A stretch of 17,697 nt of DNA, from the NCBI GenBank assembly GCA_944385305.1, contig CALWWS010000167.1, forward strand, positions 1 to 17,697. Direction: 5' to 3'. This document shows, in pieces, positions 1 to 6,608 of the stretch. The notes beneath the pieces were generated by a model. The model made no database searches. It saw only the letters and a program-made list of their open reading frames with translations, and was not told where the DNA came from. Numbering within the stretch: position 1 is the stretch's first letter; each line of letters opens with the position of its first letter. The stretch is from an uncultured Oscillospiraceae bacterium. GTDB lineage: Bacteria > Bacillota > Clostridia > Oscillospirales > Oscillospiraceae. The position numbers and the translations under genes were made by a program.

Positions 1-1232
1 TGGGAGGGGATCTGGGACTCGTCCACGTCCTCGGTGGCCTCGTCGTCCTGCTGGTCCAGCTCGGCCTTGATGAGGATGTGGCGGATGTTCACCGTGGGCT
101 CCTCATCCAGGAAGCGATCCAGGAAGAGCATCACATAGTAGCCGGAGCCGGACTCCACATAGCCCACATCGCCCGCCTGCCGGGCGTCGTCCATGAGCCA
201 TTCAGCATAGGGCAGGCCGTACTGGGTGAGCACCAGGCCGGTGATGCTGTCGGTCTTGCTGGCGTCGGGGTTGTCGGTGTAGGACTCCTTGGAGGATTCG
301 CTGACATACTGGGGCGCGGCCTCGATGAAGGCGGCCTCATGGTCGGAGGCGGCGCCGATCTCGGCCACAGCCTGGATGGCCTTGTTCATGGCCTCCTCCA
401 TGGCGGCCTGCTGCTCCTCCTCGGTGGCGGTGACGGTGTTGCCCTCGTCGTCCACCAGGGCGTTGCCCTCCTCATCAGTGGGGTTAGGGGCGGTGCCGTC
501 AATGTAGAAGGAGCGGAAGGTGTAGCTGTCCAGCTCGGCGGCGTGCTCCTGGTAGTAGGCGTCCAGCTCCTCGTCGGTGTAGGTCAGGGCGTCCTGGCGG
601 CTGTTGGCGTACTCCTGAGCCAGGGTGGCCTTCTCCAGATTGCTGCGGAAGACCTTTTCGGTGACCATGCTGCCGTAGGACTGGGCAAAGTAGGAGGCAC
701 GGGTGATGCTGTACTGGGCGCAGATCTGATCAATCTGCTCAAACACATCGTCAATCTCCGCCTGGCCCTCAGCCGAGAGGGTGTACCCCTCCGCCTGGGC
801 GGCGGCGCACAGGGCGGTCACCTGGCGCACGGTGGCCAGGGCCTGCTCCTGGAAGTACTGCTGATAGGTGGTGCCCGTCTCCTCGTCCTGAATCTGCTCG
901 GACAGGGGCTTGGAGGTGTCGAAGGGGGCGCTCATGCCGTAGCTGGTGTACATGCTGTACTCGGAGTTGACCGCCTGGTAGTAGTAGTACTGCATATCGC
1001 GCACGGAGATCTTCTCGCTGCCCACCGTGGCGGCAGTGGCGTTTGCCTGGAACACGCCGGAGTTCCACACCAGCAGGATAACCACCAGAACAGCTACGAT
1101 CACGCCAAAGACGGTGTAGCCGATGGTCTTGCGCCTGGCCTTGGCCTGCTCGGCCTGCTCCTTGCGCTGCTTCTGGGTGAGGGCCTCGTTGAGATCGCCC
1201 TTGCGCTGCTTCTTTTCTCTGGATGCGCTCAT
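1..1232 (-). CDS. PpiC/parvulin-type peptidyl-prolyl isomerase, membrane-anchored foldase (partial, C-terminus outside window)
   Basis: The frame is open from an ATG at 1232 to the left edge, giving 410 codons without a stop. Residues 1-35 are lysine/arginine/glutamine-rich and cytoplasmic. Residues about 36-56 form one membrane segment, so the rest lies outside the membrane. Residues about 65-350 are a charged helical region rich in Gln, Glu and Tyr, like the SurA/PrsA N-terminal chaperone domain. At about residues 380-388 the sequence NIRHILIKAEL begins the PpiC rotamase domain, whose usual opening is a HILIK motif. The catalytic domain therefore mostly lies beyond the edge. By family, such proteins help secreted proteins fold and catalyse proline isomerisation. 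A GAGAGGA ribosome binding site lies about 12 bases before the ATG, and a strong promoter lies at 1297-1325. No lipobox is seen, so it is anchored by a helix, unlike the lipoprotein PrsA. Confidence 0.85.
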   Translation of the reverse strand, partial: MSASREKKQRKGDLNEALTQKQRKEQAEQAKARRKTIGYTVFGVIVAVLVVILLVWNSGVFQANATAATVGSEKISVRDMQYYYYQAVNSEYSMYTSYGMSAPFDTSKPLSEQIQDEETGTTYQQYFQEQALATVRQVTALCAAAQAEGYTLSAEGQAEIDDVFEQIDQICAQYSITRASYFAQSYGSMVTEKVFRSNLEKATLAQEYANSRQDALTYTDEELDAYYQEHAAELDSYTFRSFYIDGTAPNPTDEEGNALVDDEGNTVTATEEEQQAAMEEAMNKAIQAVAEIGAASDHEAAFIEAAPQYVSESSKESYTDNPDASKTDSITGLVLTQYGLPYAEWLMDDARQAGDVGYVESGSGYYVMLFLDRFLDEEPTVNIRHILIKAELDQQDDEATEDVDESQIPS

Positions 1233-1296
1233 TGGTCGCTTCAGTCCTCTCGTCAATGTTGCGGTTTTTCCGGGGGAAATTCCGTAGACTTGTGAC

Positions 1297-1325
1297 ATTA
1301 TACAGGAATACGCCCCGGCTTGCAA
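1297..1325 (-). promoter_or_regulatory. Sigma-A-type promoter of the foldase gene
   Basis: On the minus strand TTGCAA (1320-1325) and TATAAT (1297-1302) are separated by exactly 17 bases. This predicts a start near 1290 and a leader of roughly 58 bases before the ATG at 1232. It lies just downstream of the terminator at 1375-1412, so the foldase gene is an independent unit. Confidence 0.8.
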
Positions 1326-1374
1326 GTGCAAAAACGTGTCCGCAGCGGGGAAAGACGCATTTTACACTTTGTTC

Positions 1375-1412
1375 AAAAAGAAAAGCCCCACGAAACATGA
1401 CGTTTCGTGGGG
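1375..1412 (-). terminator. Intrinsic terminator after the 6S-like RNA
   Basis: Read on the minus strand, an 11-bp perfect stem CCCCACGAAAC/GTTTCGTGGGG (1402-1412 with 1386-1396) with a five-base loop is followed by CTTTTCTTTTT. It ends the leftward transcript carrying the structured RNA and/or the DUF1292 message. With the RNA and the foldase promoter it accounts for most of the 393-base stretch 1233-1625, which has no protein gene. Confidence 0.85.
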
Positions 1413-1420
1413 GCCCCGCT

Positions 1421-1605
1421 CTGGCCGTGCGGACTCATTTAAAACCTGCACAAGATGGCAGGTGGGTTGCCTCCATACCGCTTCAGTGCTTCCAACTTCC
1501 AGCCCGCCCCCAGGGGGCGGCGCCGGGAGGCCTGCGATCCACGGTATGAGGGGGGCATCCCGTTTGAGAGATGTGGGTTTAAATAGAACCCGTCACGCAC
1601 CGAGC
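1421..1605 (-). ncRNA. ssrS: Probable 6S RNA (RNA polymerase regulator)
   Basis: The gap after the DUF1292 stop has no credible ORF but folds, on the minus strand, into a rod with an open centre. Closing stem: 1575-1588 pairs with 1434-1446, and CGCAC at 1596-1600 pairs with GTGCG at 1427-1431. Central bubble: the 5' side is unpaired (about 1558-1574) and the 3' side holds a small hairpin CCTGC/GCAGG (1445-1449 with 1458-1462). Terminal stem: 1542-1557 pairs with 1468-1480 and is capped by a GC-rich hairpin. A terminator follows. By known biology, 6S RNA mimics an open promoter, binds the housekeeping RNA polymerase holoenzyme, and has this closing stem/bubble/terminal stem plan, often with a small 3' hairpin in the bubble. 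I see no good promoter right before it, so it may be processed from the DUF1292 transcript. End points are approximate. The identity rests on structure, not on a database match. Confidence 0.55.
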
Positions 1606-1625
1606 AGGAATTGCGGAAAGGGGAA

Positions 1626-1946
1626 CTATTCGTTCTCCTCCTCGTCGAACAGGGCGTCCATAAACTGCTGGTAGACCAGCTCCAGCTCCTCCTCGCTGTC
1701 CAGGGTGGAGAGCTGCTCCTCCCCATCGGCGTGGATAACCTTTAAAATAATCAGCCCGTACTCCTCGTCCAGGTCGATGTCCTTGGCCTCGCCGCTGTCC
1801 TCCTCGCCGGGAACCGCGGGGAAGAAGGCCATGTAGGTCTGGCCGTTGTACTCCAGTGTGTCCAGATGCTCCAGCTCAAATTCATTGCCGTCCTCATCGG
1901 TGATGGTAATAAAATCCGGGCCGAACTCCTCGCTCAAATCAGCCAA
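1626..1946 (-). CDS. DUF1292 family protein (YrzB-like)
   Basis: This is a 106-residue, very acidic protein. Its opening FGPDFITITDEDGNEFELE and the later YGLIILKV core match the DUF1292 family, small soluble Firmicutes proteins of unknown function usually near ruvX (yrrK) and ireB (yrzL). Those neighbours are absent here. The C-terminus, about residues 85-106, is rich in Glu and Asp. The start is TTG at 1946: AGGAAAGGGG lies directly before it, and a promoter at 1970-1998 leaves a leader of only about 20 bases. It is divergent from the penicillin-binding protein gene, and the probable 6S RNA lies directly downstream. I give no biochemical function because none is established for the family. 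Confidence 0.85.
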   Translation of the reverse strand: MADLSEEFGPDFITITDEDGNEFELEHLDTLEYNGQTYMAFFPAVPGEEDSGEAKDIDLDEEYGLIILKVIHADGEEQLSTLDSEEELELVYQQFMDALFDEEENE

Positions 1947-1969
1947 CCCCTTTCCTGTTTCACGCCTCT

Positions 1970-1998
1970 ATTTTACCCTCCGGGCGGGAAAAATGCAA
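1970..1998 (-). promoter_or_regulatory. Promoter of the DUF1292 gene
   Basis: On the minus strand TTGCAT (1993-1998) and TAAAAT (1970-1975) are separated by 17 bases. The predicted start is near 1963, just ahead of the AGGAAAGGGG ribosome binding site. It may also drive the 6S-like RNA downstream. Confidence 0.65.
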
Positions 1999-2062
1999 GG
2001 GTGGCAGGCGGTAAAATTTTTCGACGGGAACCTGATTTGAGAAATATTGTAAAAAATTAGGG

Positions 2063-2090
2063 TGGACATCTGGATACTTCATGGTATAAT
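2063..2090 (+). promoter_or_regulatory. Promoter of the penicillin-binding protein gene
   Basis: TGGACA (2063-2068) and a perfect TATAAT (2085-2090) are spaced by 16 bases. The predicted start near 2097 gives a leader of about 80 bases. It is arranged back to back with the DUF1292 promoter. Confidence 0.65.
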
Positions 2091-2098
2091 AGCTGCAA

Positions 2099-2123
2099 CG
2101 CGGCCCGTCTGGCGCGGGCCGCG
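2099..2123 (+). other. Hairpin at the 5' end of the PBP leader
   Basis: CGCGGCCCG (2099-2107) pairs perfectly with CGGGCCGCG (2115-2123) around a seven-base loop. It begins within a few bases of the predicted transcription start. No T-tract follows, so it is not a terminator. A 5'-protective stem or a regulatory leader element are both possible. Confidence 0.5.
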
Positions 2124-2177
2124 CCGTGACAGACAGCAACCCATGAGGCTTTTCCAGCAGCAATCGGAGGTGTCATT

Positions 2178-4844
2178 TTGACGTCAGCATCCAATCGAGC
2201 GCCCGGCCCGGATCGCCGCAGACGGGGCGGGGGCGCGGCCCATGCGGCCGCCATGGTAGGGAAGGTAATCGGCACCATTGTGCTGATCATGGTAATCACC
2301 GGGGCCATTCTGGCCTGCTTTGCCGCGGTGTATATCAAGACGGTGATTATGCCCGACGCCCATCTGGACGGCAACTTCACCATGGATCAGACCAGCACCA
2401 TCTACTATCTGGACTCCGCCACCGGGGAGTATGTGGAGCACCTGTCCCTCCACGGGGAGGAGAACCGGATTCTGGTCACTTTCGACGAGATCCCGGAGGA
2501 TCTCATCAACGCCACGGTGGCCATTGAGGATCAGCGATTCTGGAAGCACGACGGGGTGGACTGGCGGCGCACCCTCAACGGCGTGCTGCTCATGTTCACC
2601 GGCAAGGACATCCAGGGCGGCTCCACCATCACCCAGCAGCTCATCAAGAATTTTACCCAGTACGACGATGTGACCGTCAAGCGGAAGATCACGGAGATTT
2701 TCCGCGCCCTGGAGTTTGACAAGACCTACTCCAAGGAGAAGATCATGGAGTGGTACCTCAACTACATCTACCTGGGAGAGGGCTGCAACGGCGTGGCCAC
2801 CGCCGCCCGGGCCTATTTTGACAAGGACCTGAGCGAGCTGACCCTGGCCGAGTGCGCCAGCCTCATCAGCATCACCAACAACCCCTCTCTCTACAACCCC
2901 TACCGCTATCTGGAGAACAACCAGTACCGGGCCAAGCTGGTGCTGAGTGAAATGCTGGAGCAGGGGTATATCGACCAGGCCCGGTATGACGAGGCGGTGG
3001 CGGAGATCGACGATCTGGCCAGCCACCTGGCCCGGGGCGAGAACGAGAGCCGTCCCACGGTGATTTACAACTGGCACGACGAGCAGGTGATCACCGACGT
3101 CATCAACGACCTCATCGACAAATACGGCTACTCAGAGACCCTGGCCACCGACCTGGTGAACTCCGGCGGGCTGAAGATCTACTCCACGGTGGATCCGGAG
3201 ATCCAGGCCATTGTGGAGGAGGTGTACGCCGACCGGGAGAACCTGCCCCTGGTGTCCGCCTCCGGGCAGCGGATCCAGTCGGCCATTGTGATCATTGACC
3301 CCCAGGGCAACGTGGTGGGTCTGGCAGGCGCCATGGGGGAGAAGGAGAAGAACCGGGTGTGGAACTACGCCAGCCGCTCCACCCGCCAGCCCGGCTCCTC
3401 CATCAAGATGCTCTCCACCTATGCCCCCGCCCTGGAGCTGGGGCTCATTACCCCCGCCACGGTGCTGGACGATTACCCGGTGCAGCTTTTGAGCGGGTCG
3501 GCCTGGCCCAACAACTCCTACGGGTACTACAAGGGCCTCACCGACGTGAGCTGGGCCGTGCAGCAGTCCTCCAACCCGGTGGCGGTGCGGGTGCTGGAGA
3601 TGCTTACCCCGGACGCGTCCTATGACTTTATGACCAACCGCTTCCACATCACCACCCTGGAGCCCGGCCGGGAGATCAACGGGGAGTACAAGAGCGACAT
3701 TGACGTCTCCCCCCTGGCCCTGGGCGGCCTCACCGACGGGGTGCGGGTCATCGAGATGGCGGCGGCCTACTCCGTCTTCCCCCGGGACGGCATGTATATC
3801 GCCCCCCGCACCTACACCAAGGTAACCCAGGAGGTGGACGGCCAGGAGGTGGTTCTCCTGGACAACACCCAGGATGAGCCCGAGGCGGTGATCAGCCAGG
3901 AGACCGCCTGGTACGTCAACGATATGCTCAAAAAGGTGGTGACCTCGGGTACCGGCACCTCCGCCCAGATCCCCGGCATGACGGTGGCGGGCAAGACGGG
4001 CTCCACCAACTCCAACAACGACCGGTGGTTTGTGGGCTATACCGCCTACTACACCGCTGCCGTCTGGGTGGGGTACGACACCCCCGAGCGCATCAGAACC
4101 AACCTGGCCAACCCCGCCGCCACCATGTGGCAGAAGGTGATGAGCCGGGTGCACGAGGGTCTGGAGAACAAGGACTTCAACACCCCCGACGGGCTTATCA
4201 CCGTCAAGTACTGTAAGGACAGCGGTATGCTGGCCACCGACGCCTGCCTCCAGGATCCCCGGGGCAGCCGGGTGGGCACCGCCTATCTCTTCCTGGGGGA
4301 CGCGCCCACGGAGAGCTGCACCGCCCACCAGACGGTGGAGGTGTGCAATGCCAGCCCGGTGAAAAACGCCAACGGGGAGGTCATTGAGGGGCTCTATCAC
4401 AAGGCGGGCGAGTACTGTCCCCGGCAGGCTGACGAGCTGCTGGGCATTACCGAGCCCACGGTGATCACCATCGCCCTGCTCAACCTGGAGCGGGAGACCA
4501 TCGGGGGGGCCACCGCCCGGGACAGCAGCTACTATATGAGCTTCCTGGACGCCCAGGGGGTGTGCGACGTACACCTTACCGAACCGGAGCCGGTGGTGGA
4601 GGAGTACGACCCCAGTACCTTCAACATCGCCGACCCATCCACCTGGCCGCCGGCGGACGACGAGCGCTACCAGAATTTTGACCCGGACAACCCGGAAACC
4701 TGGCCCAACTACCAGCCGGAGGAGGAGTCTCCCACCCAGACCCCGTCCGGCGGAGGCCAGACAACTCCGTCGGAGAGTCCGGCCCCCAGTCCGTCGCCCT
4801 CCCCCTCCCAGTCGGAGGAGCCCTATATCCCCGCAGGGGGGTAA
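2178..4844 (+). CDS. Class A penicillin-binding protein, PBP1A family (bifunctional glycosyltransferase/transpeptidase)
   Basis: The 888-residue protein polymerises lipid II into glycan strands and cross-links peptides outside the membrane. Residues 1-26 are a basic, Gly/Ala-rich cytoplasmic tail and 27-52 are one membrane anchor. The GT51 domain spans about 75-275, with EDQRFWKH at 117-124 (catalytic Glu 117) and GGSTITQQL at 147-155. The transpeptidase spans about 365-660, with SxxK at 407-410 (Ser 407), SSN at 464-466 and KTG at 606-608, so both active sites look intact. Six cysteines at about 679-796 could form disulfides. The end, about 811-888, is Pro/Ser/Glu-rich. The start is TTG at 2178: GGAGG at 2166-2170 is seven bases upstream and no nearby ATG has a comparable site. 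It is a monocistronic unit between its own promoter and the terminator at 4852. Confidence 0.95.
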   Translation: MTSASNRAPGPDRRRRGGGAAHAAAMVGKVIGTIVLIMVITGAILACFAAVYIKTVIMPDAHLDGNFTMDQTSTIYYLDSATGEYVEHLSLHGEENRILVTFDEIPEDLINATVAIEDQRFWKHDGVDWRRTLNGVLLMFTGKDIQGGSTITQQLIKNFTQYDDVTVKRKITEIFRALEFDKTYSKEKIMEWYLNYIYLGEGCNGVATAARAYFDKDLSELTLAECASLISITNNPSLYNPYRYLENNQYRAKLVLSEMLEQGYIDQARYDEAVAEIDDLASHLARGENESRPTVIYNWHDEQVITDVINDLIDKYGYSETLATDLVNSGGLKIYSTVDPEIQAIVEEVYADRENLPLVSASGQRIQSAIVIIDPQGNVVGLAGAMGEKEKNRVWNYASRSTRQPGSSIKMLSTYAPALELGLITPATVLDDYPVQLLSGSAWPNNSYGYYKGLTDVSWAVQQSSNPVAVRVLEMLTPDASYDFMTNRFHITTLEPGREINGEYKSDIDVSPLALGGLTDGVRVIEMAAAYSVFPRDGMYIAPRTYTKVTQEVDGQEVVLLDNTQDEPEAVISQETAWYVNDMLKKVVTSGTGTSAQIPGMTVAGKTGSTNSNNDRWFVGYTAYYTAAVWVGYDTPERIRTNLANPAATMWQKVMSRVHEGLENKDFNTPDGLITVKYCKDSGMLATDACLQDPRGSRVGTAYLFLGDAPTESCTAHQTVEVCNASPVKNANGEVIEGLYHKAGEYCPRQADELLGITEPTVITIALLNLERETIGGATARDSSYYMSFLDAQGVCDVHLTEPEPVVEEYDPSTFNIADPSTWPPADDERYQNFDPDNPETWPNYQPEEESPTQTPSGGGQTTPSESPAPSPSPSPSQSEEPYIPAGG

Positions 4845-4851
4845 TATGTGC

Positions 4852-4891
4852 AAAAAGCCCGCCCGGCGCGTATGCGCCGGGCGGGCTTTTT
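4852..4891. terminator. Bidirectional terminator between the convergent PBP and YtvI genes
   Basis: A perfect 18-bp inverted repeat (4852-4869 with 4874-4891) has a GTAT loop. It starts with five A and ends with five T, so it works as an intrinsic terminator on both strands. It begins eight bases after the PBP stop, and the stop codon of the opposite gene overlaps its last T. Confidence 0.92.
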
Positions 4892-5967
4892 CAGTCGGAT
4901 TTTCCCGGGGAGAGCAGCCCGGCGGCATACAGAGTTTTAAGCAGAATGGCGGCCAGGGGGCCCAGGATCATGCCCGTCACCCCCAGCACCTGAAAGCCCA
5001 CGTACATGGCCAGCAGGGCGGCCAGGGGGTGCAGGCCGATTTTACTTCCGACCAGCTTGGGCTCCAGGGCGCTGCGCACCAGGGTGACGGCGGCGAAGAG
5101 GATCACCAGTCCCGCGCACAGCCTCACATCCCCCCGCACCAGGGCGAAGAGGGCCCAGGGCAGCAGCACCATGCCGCTGCCCAGGGCGGGCAGGGCGTCC
5201 AGCAGGGCGATGAGGCAGGAGAGCACCAGGGCGGCCTCCACCCGCAGCAGCAGCAGACCCGCCGCCAGCTGGATCAGGGTAATGAGCATCAGAAGCCCCT
5301 GGGCCCGCAGCCAGCCCCCCAGCACCTCCCGCACCCCGCCCGGCCCCTCCCACAGGGCCCGCCGCCACCGGGGGGGAATCTTTCCGGCCAGCAGGGGGAG
5401 CAGCTTGGGCCGGGAGAGGCTGGTGAAATAGGTGGCCAGGGCGGCGGTGAAGAGAAACAGCCCCGCCCGGGGCAGCGCCCCCGCCGCCCGGGCCGCCCGC
5501 TGAGCCAGGGCGGCCCCCCACTCCCCGGGCAGAGTCAGGGCCCGGGCGGCCAGGTCCTCCAGCACCTCAGCCGCCCCCTGGCGCACCTGGACAGGCAGGG
5601 CGGTGAGCAGGCGGTAGACCCACCCCTCCGCCTGCCGCTCCAGGCCGGGCAGGCCGGAGAGCAGGGCGGGCAGCCGGCCCAGCAGCGAAGTGAGCTCGTA
5701 CCAAATCCGCCACACCGCCAGCGCGCCCAGAGCCAGCAGCCCCACCCACAGCAGGGCGGTGCACAGGGCGCAGGCCCCCCACCGGGGCAGGCGCAGCCGC
5801 CGGGTGAGAAAGCCCACCGGCTTCTCCAGCAGGGCGGAGAGCACAAGGGCCAGCAGAAAGGGGAGCAGCCAGGGCAGCAGGTAATTCCAGGCCAGCCACA
5901 GCCCAACCAGGGCCAGGGCGGCGTAGAGCAGCCCCAGGAGAATGCGCAGGTGCCTGTTTTCCGGCAT
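4891..5967 (-). CDS. ytvI: AI-2E/YtvI family integral membrane protein (probable sporulation protein YtvI)
   Basis: The 358-residue protein is strongly hydrophobic. It has two to three membrane helices in residues 1-85, a more polar central segment at about 100-185, and a run of helices to the end. The C-terminal LEPKLVGSKIGLHPLAALLA followed by GVTGMILGPLAAILLKTL is the hallmark of the AI-2E transporter/PerM family. Length, TM layout and a clostridial host favour the YtvI sporulation subgroup; the transported substrate is unknown. The start ATG at 5967 follows GGGAGGAGG with an eight-base spacer. The frame extends to 6132, but that extension is Pro/Cys-rich with no ribosome binding site and overlaps the opposite promoter. 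It is divergent from the ACT-hom-lysC operon. I see no convincing sporulation-sigma promoter. The family call is firm, the YtvI name less so. Confidence 0.85.
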   Translation of the reverse strand: MPENRHLRILLGLLYAALALVGLWLAWNYLLPWLLPFLLALVLSALLEKPVGFLTRRLRLPRWGACALCTALLWVGLLALGALAVWRIWYELTSLLGRLPALLSGLPGLERQAEGWVYRLLTALPVQVRQGAAEVLEDLAARALTLPGEWGAALAQRAARAAGALPRAGLFLFTAALATYFTSLSRPKLLPLLAGKIPPRWRRALWEGPGGVREVLGGWLRAQGLLMLITLIQLAAGLLLLRVEAALVLSCLIALLDALPALGSGMVLLPWALFALVRGDVRLCAGLVILFAAVTLVRSALEPKLVGSKIGLHPLAALLAMYVGFQVLGVTGMILGPLAAILLKTLYAAGLLSPGKSD

Positions 5968-6059
5968 GTTCGCCGCCTCCTCCCGGGAATATGTACAATG
6001 TGACGGGAAACGTGGGGGGAAACCGGGAGAAATTGGGGAGACTTCCAGACGCTTTGCAC

Positions 6060-6089
6060 TTGCGGGGCCGGGCGGGGGTGTGCTACAAT
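6060..6089 (+). promoter_or_regulatory. Promoter of the ACT-hom-lysC operon
   Basis: TACAAT (6084-6089) is preceded by TGC, an extended -10 element. TTGCGG (6060-6065) lies 18 bases upstream as a moderate -35. The predicted start near 6096 leaves a leader of about 50 bases, too short for a lysine riboswitch or a T-box. Confidence 0.6.
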
Positions 6090-6146
6090 ATACCTCACAC
6101 GGAATACAAATGCCTCTAACACAAGGACACAAAGGGGGACACGGGG

Positions 6147-6587
6147 ATGAGCAAGCTGCCCAGCTACTTCATTGTGGAGTCCAGCGCCCTGCCGGAGGTC
6201 TTTTTAAAGGTGGCCCAGGCCAAGTGCCTGCTGGACACCGGCGAGGTGGAGACGGTAAACCAGGCCACCCAGCGGGTGGGCATCAGCCGCAGCGCCTTCT
6301 ACAAATATAAGGACGCGCTGCGTCCCTTCAACGACATGCTCCACGGCCGGATTGTTACCTTTCAGATTTTGCTCAAGGATGAGCCGGGGGTGCTCTCCTC
6401 CGTCCTGAATATCTTTGCCCAGACCGGCGGGAATATTCTCACCATCAACCAGGGCATCCCGGTGGGCGGGTGCGCGGCGGTGAACATCGGGGCGGAGACC
6501 TCGGCCCTGGCGGTGTCCATGGAGGAGCTGCTGGACCGGGCCCTGAAGGTGGACGGCGTGCTGCGCTGTGAGATTCTGGCCGGATAA
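6147..6587 (+). CDS. ACT domain-containing protein, PheB/UPF0735 family
   Basis: This 146-residue soluble protein has two parts. Residues about 30-60 contain VNQATQRVGISRSAFYKYKD, which reads like a helix-turn-helix (xxAxxxxGISRSAFYKY). Residues about 68-146 are an ACT domain beginning GRIVTFQILLKDEPGVLSSV, a fold that usually binds an amino acid. Length and arrangement match PheB/UPF0735 proteins. These often precede hom in Firmicutes and were named for a supposed role in phenylalanine metabolism that was never firmly shown. Its ribosome binding site AAGGGGG (6131-6137) lies nine bases before the ATG. It is first in an operon with hom (21-base gap to the chosen start) and lysC. A role as amino-acid-responsive regulator is inferred from domains and context only. 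Confidence 0.85.
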   Translation: MSKLPSYFIVESSALPEVFLKVAQAKCLLDTGEVETVNQATQRVGISRSAFYKYKDALRPFNDMLHGRIVTFQILLKDEPGVLSSVLNIFAQTGGNILTINQGIPVGGCAAVNIGAETSALAVSMEELLDRALKVDGVLRCEILAG

Positions 6588-6608
6588 GAAGAAAGGAAGG
6601 AAATGGGT

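Noticed and set aside
78..1295. A 405-codon plus-strand frame over the foldase gene
   Set aside because: The opposite frame has a membrane anchor, a PpiC motif, a ribosome binding site and a promoter; this one is a Gly/Leu/Val-rich mirror without any of these.
3132..4928. A 598-codon minus-strand frame over the PBP gene
   Set aside because: It is a shadow of the PBP coding sequence and crosses the bidirectional terminator.
5968..6132. Longer N-terminus for the YtvI-like protein
   Set aside because: The extension is Pro/Cys-rich, has no ribosome binding site, and lies over the divergent operon promoter, while ATG 5967 has an excellent site.
6090..6146. Lysine riboswitch or T-box before the aspartate operon
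   Set aside because: The leader is only about 50 bases and shows neither the folds nor the T-box sequence.
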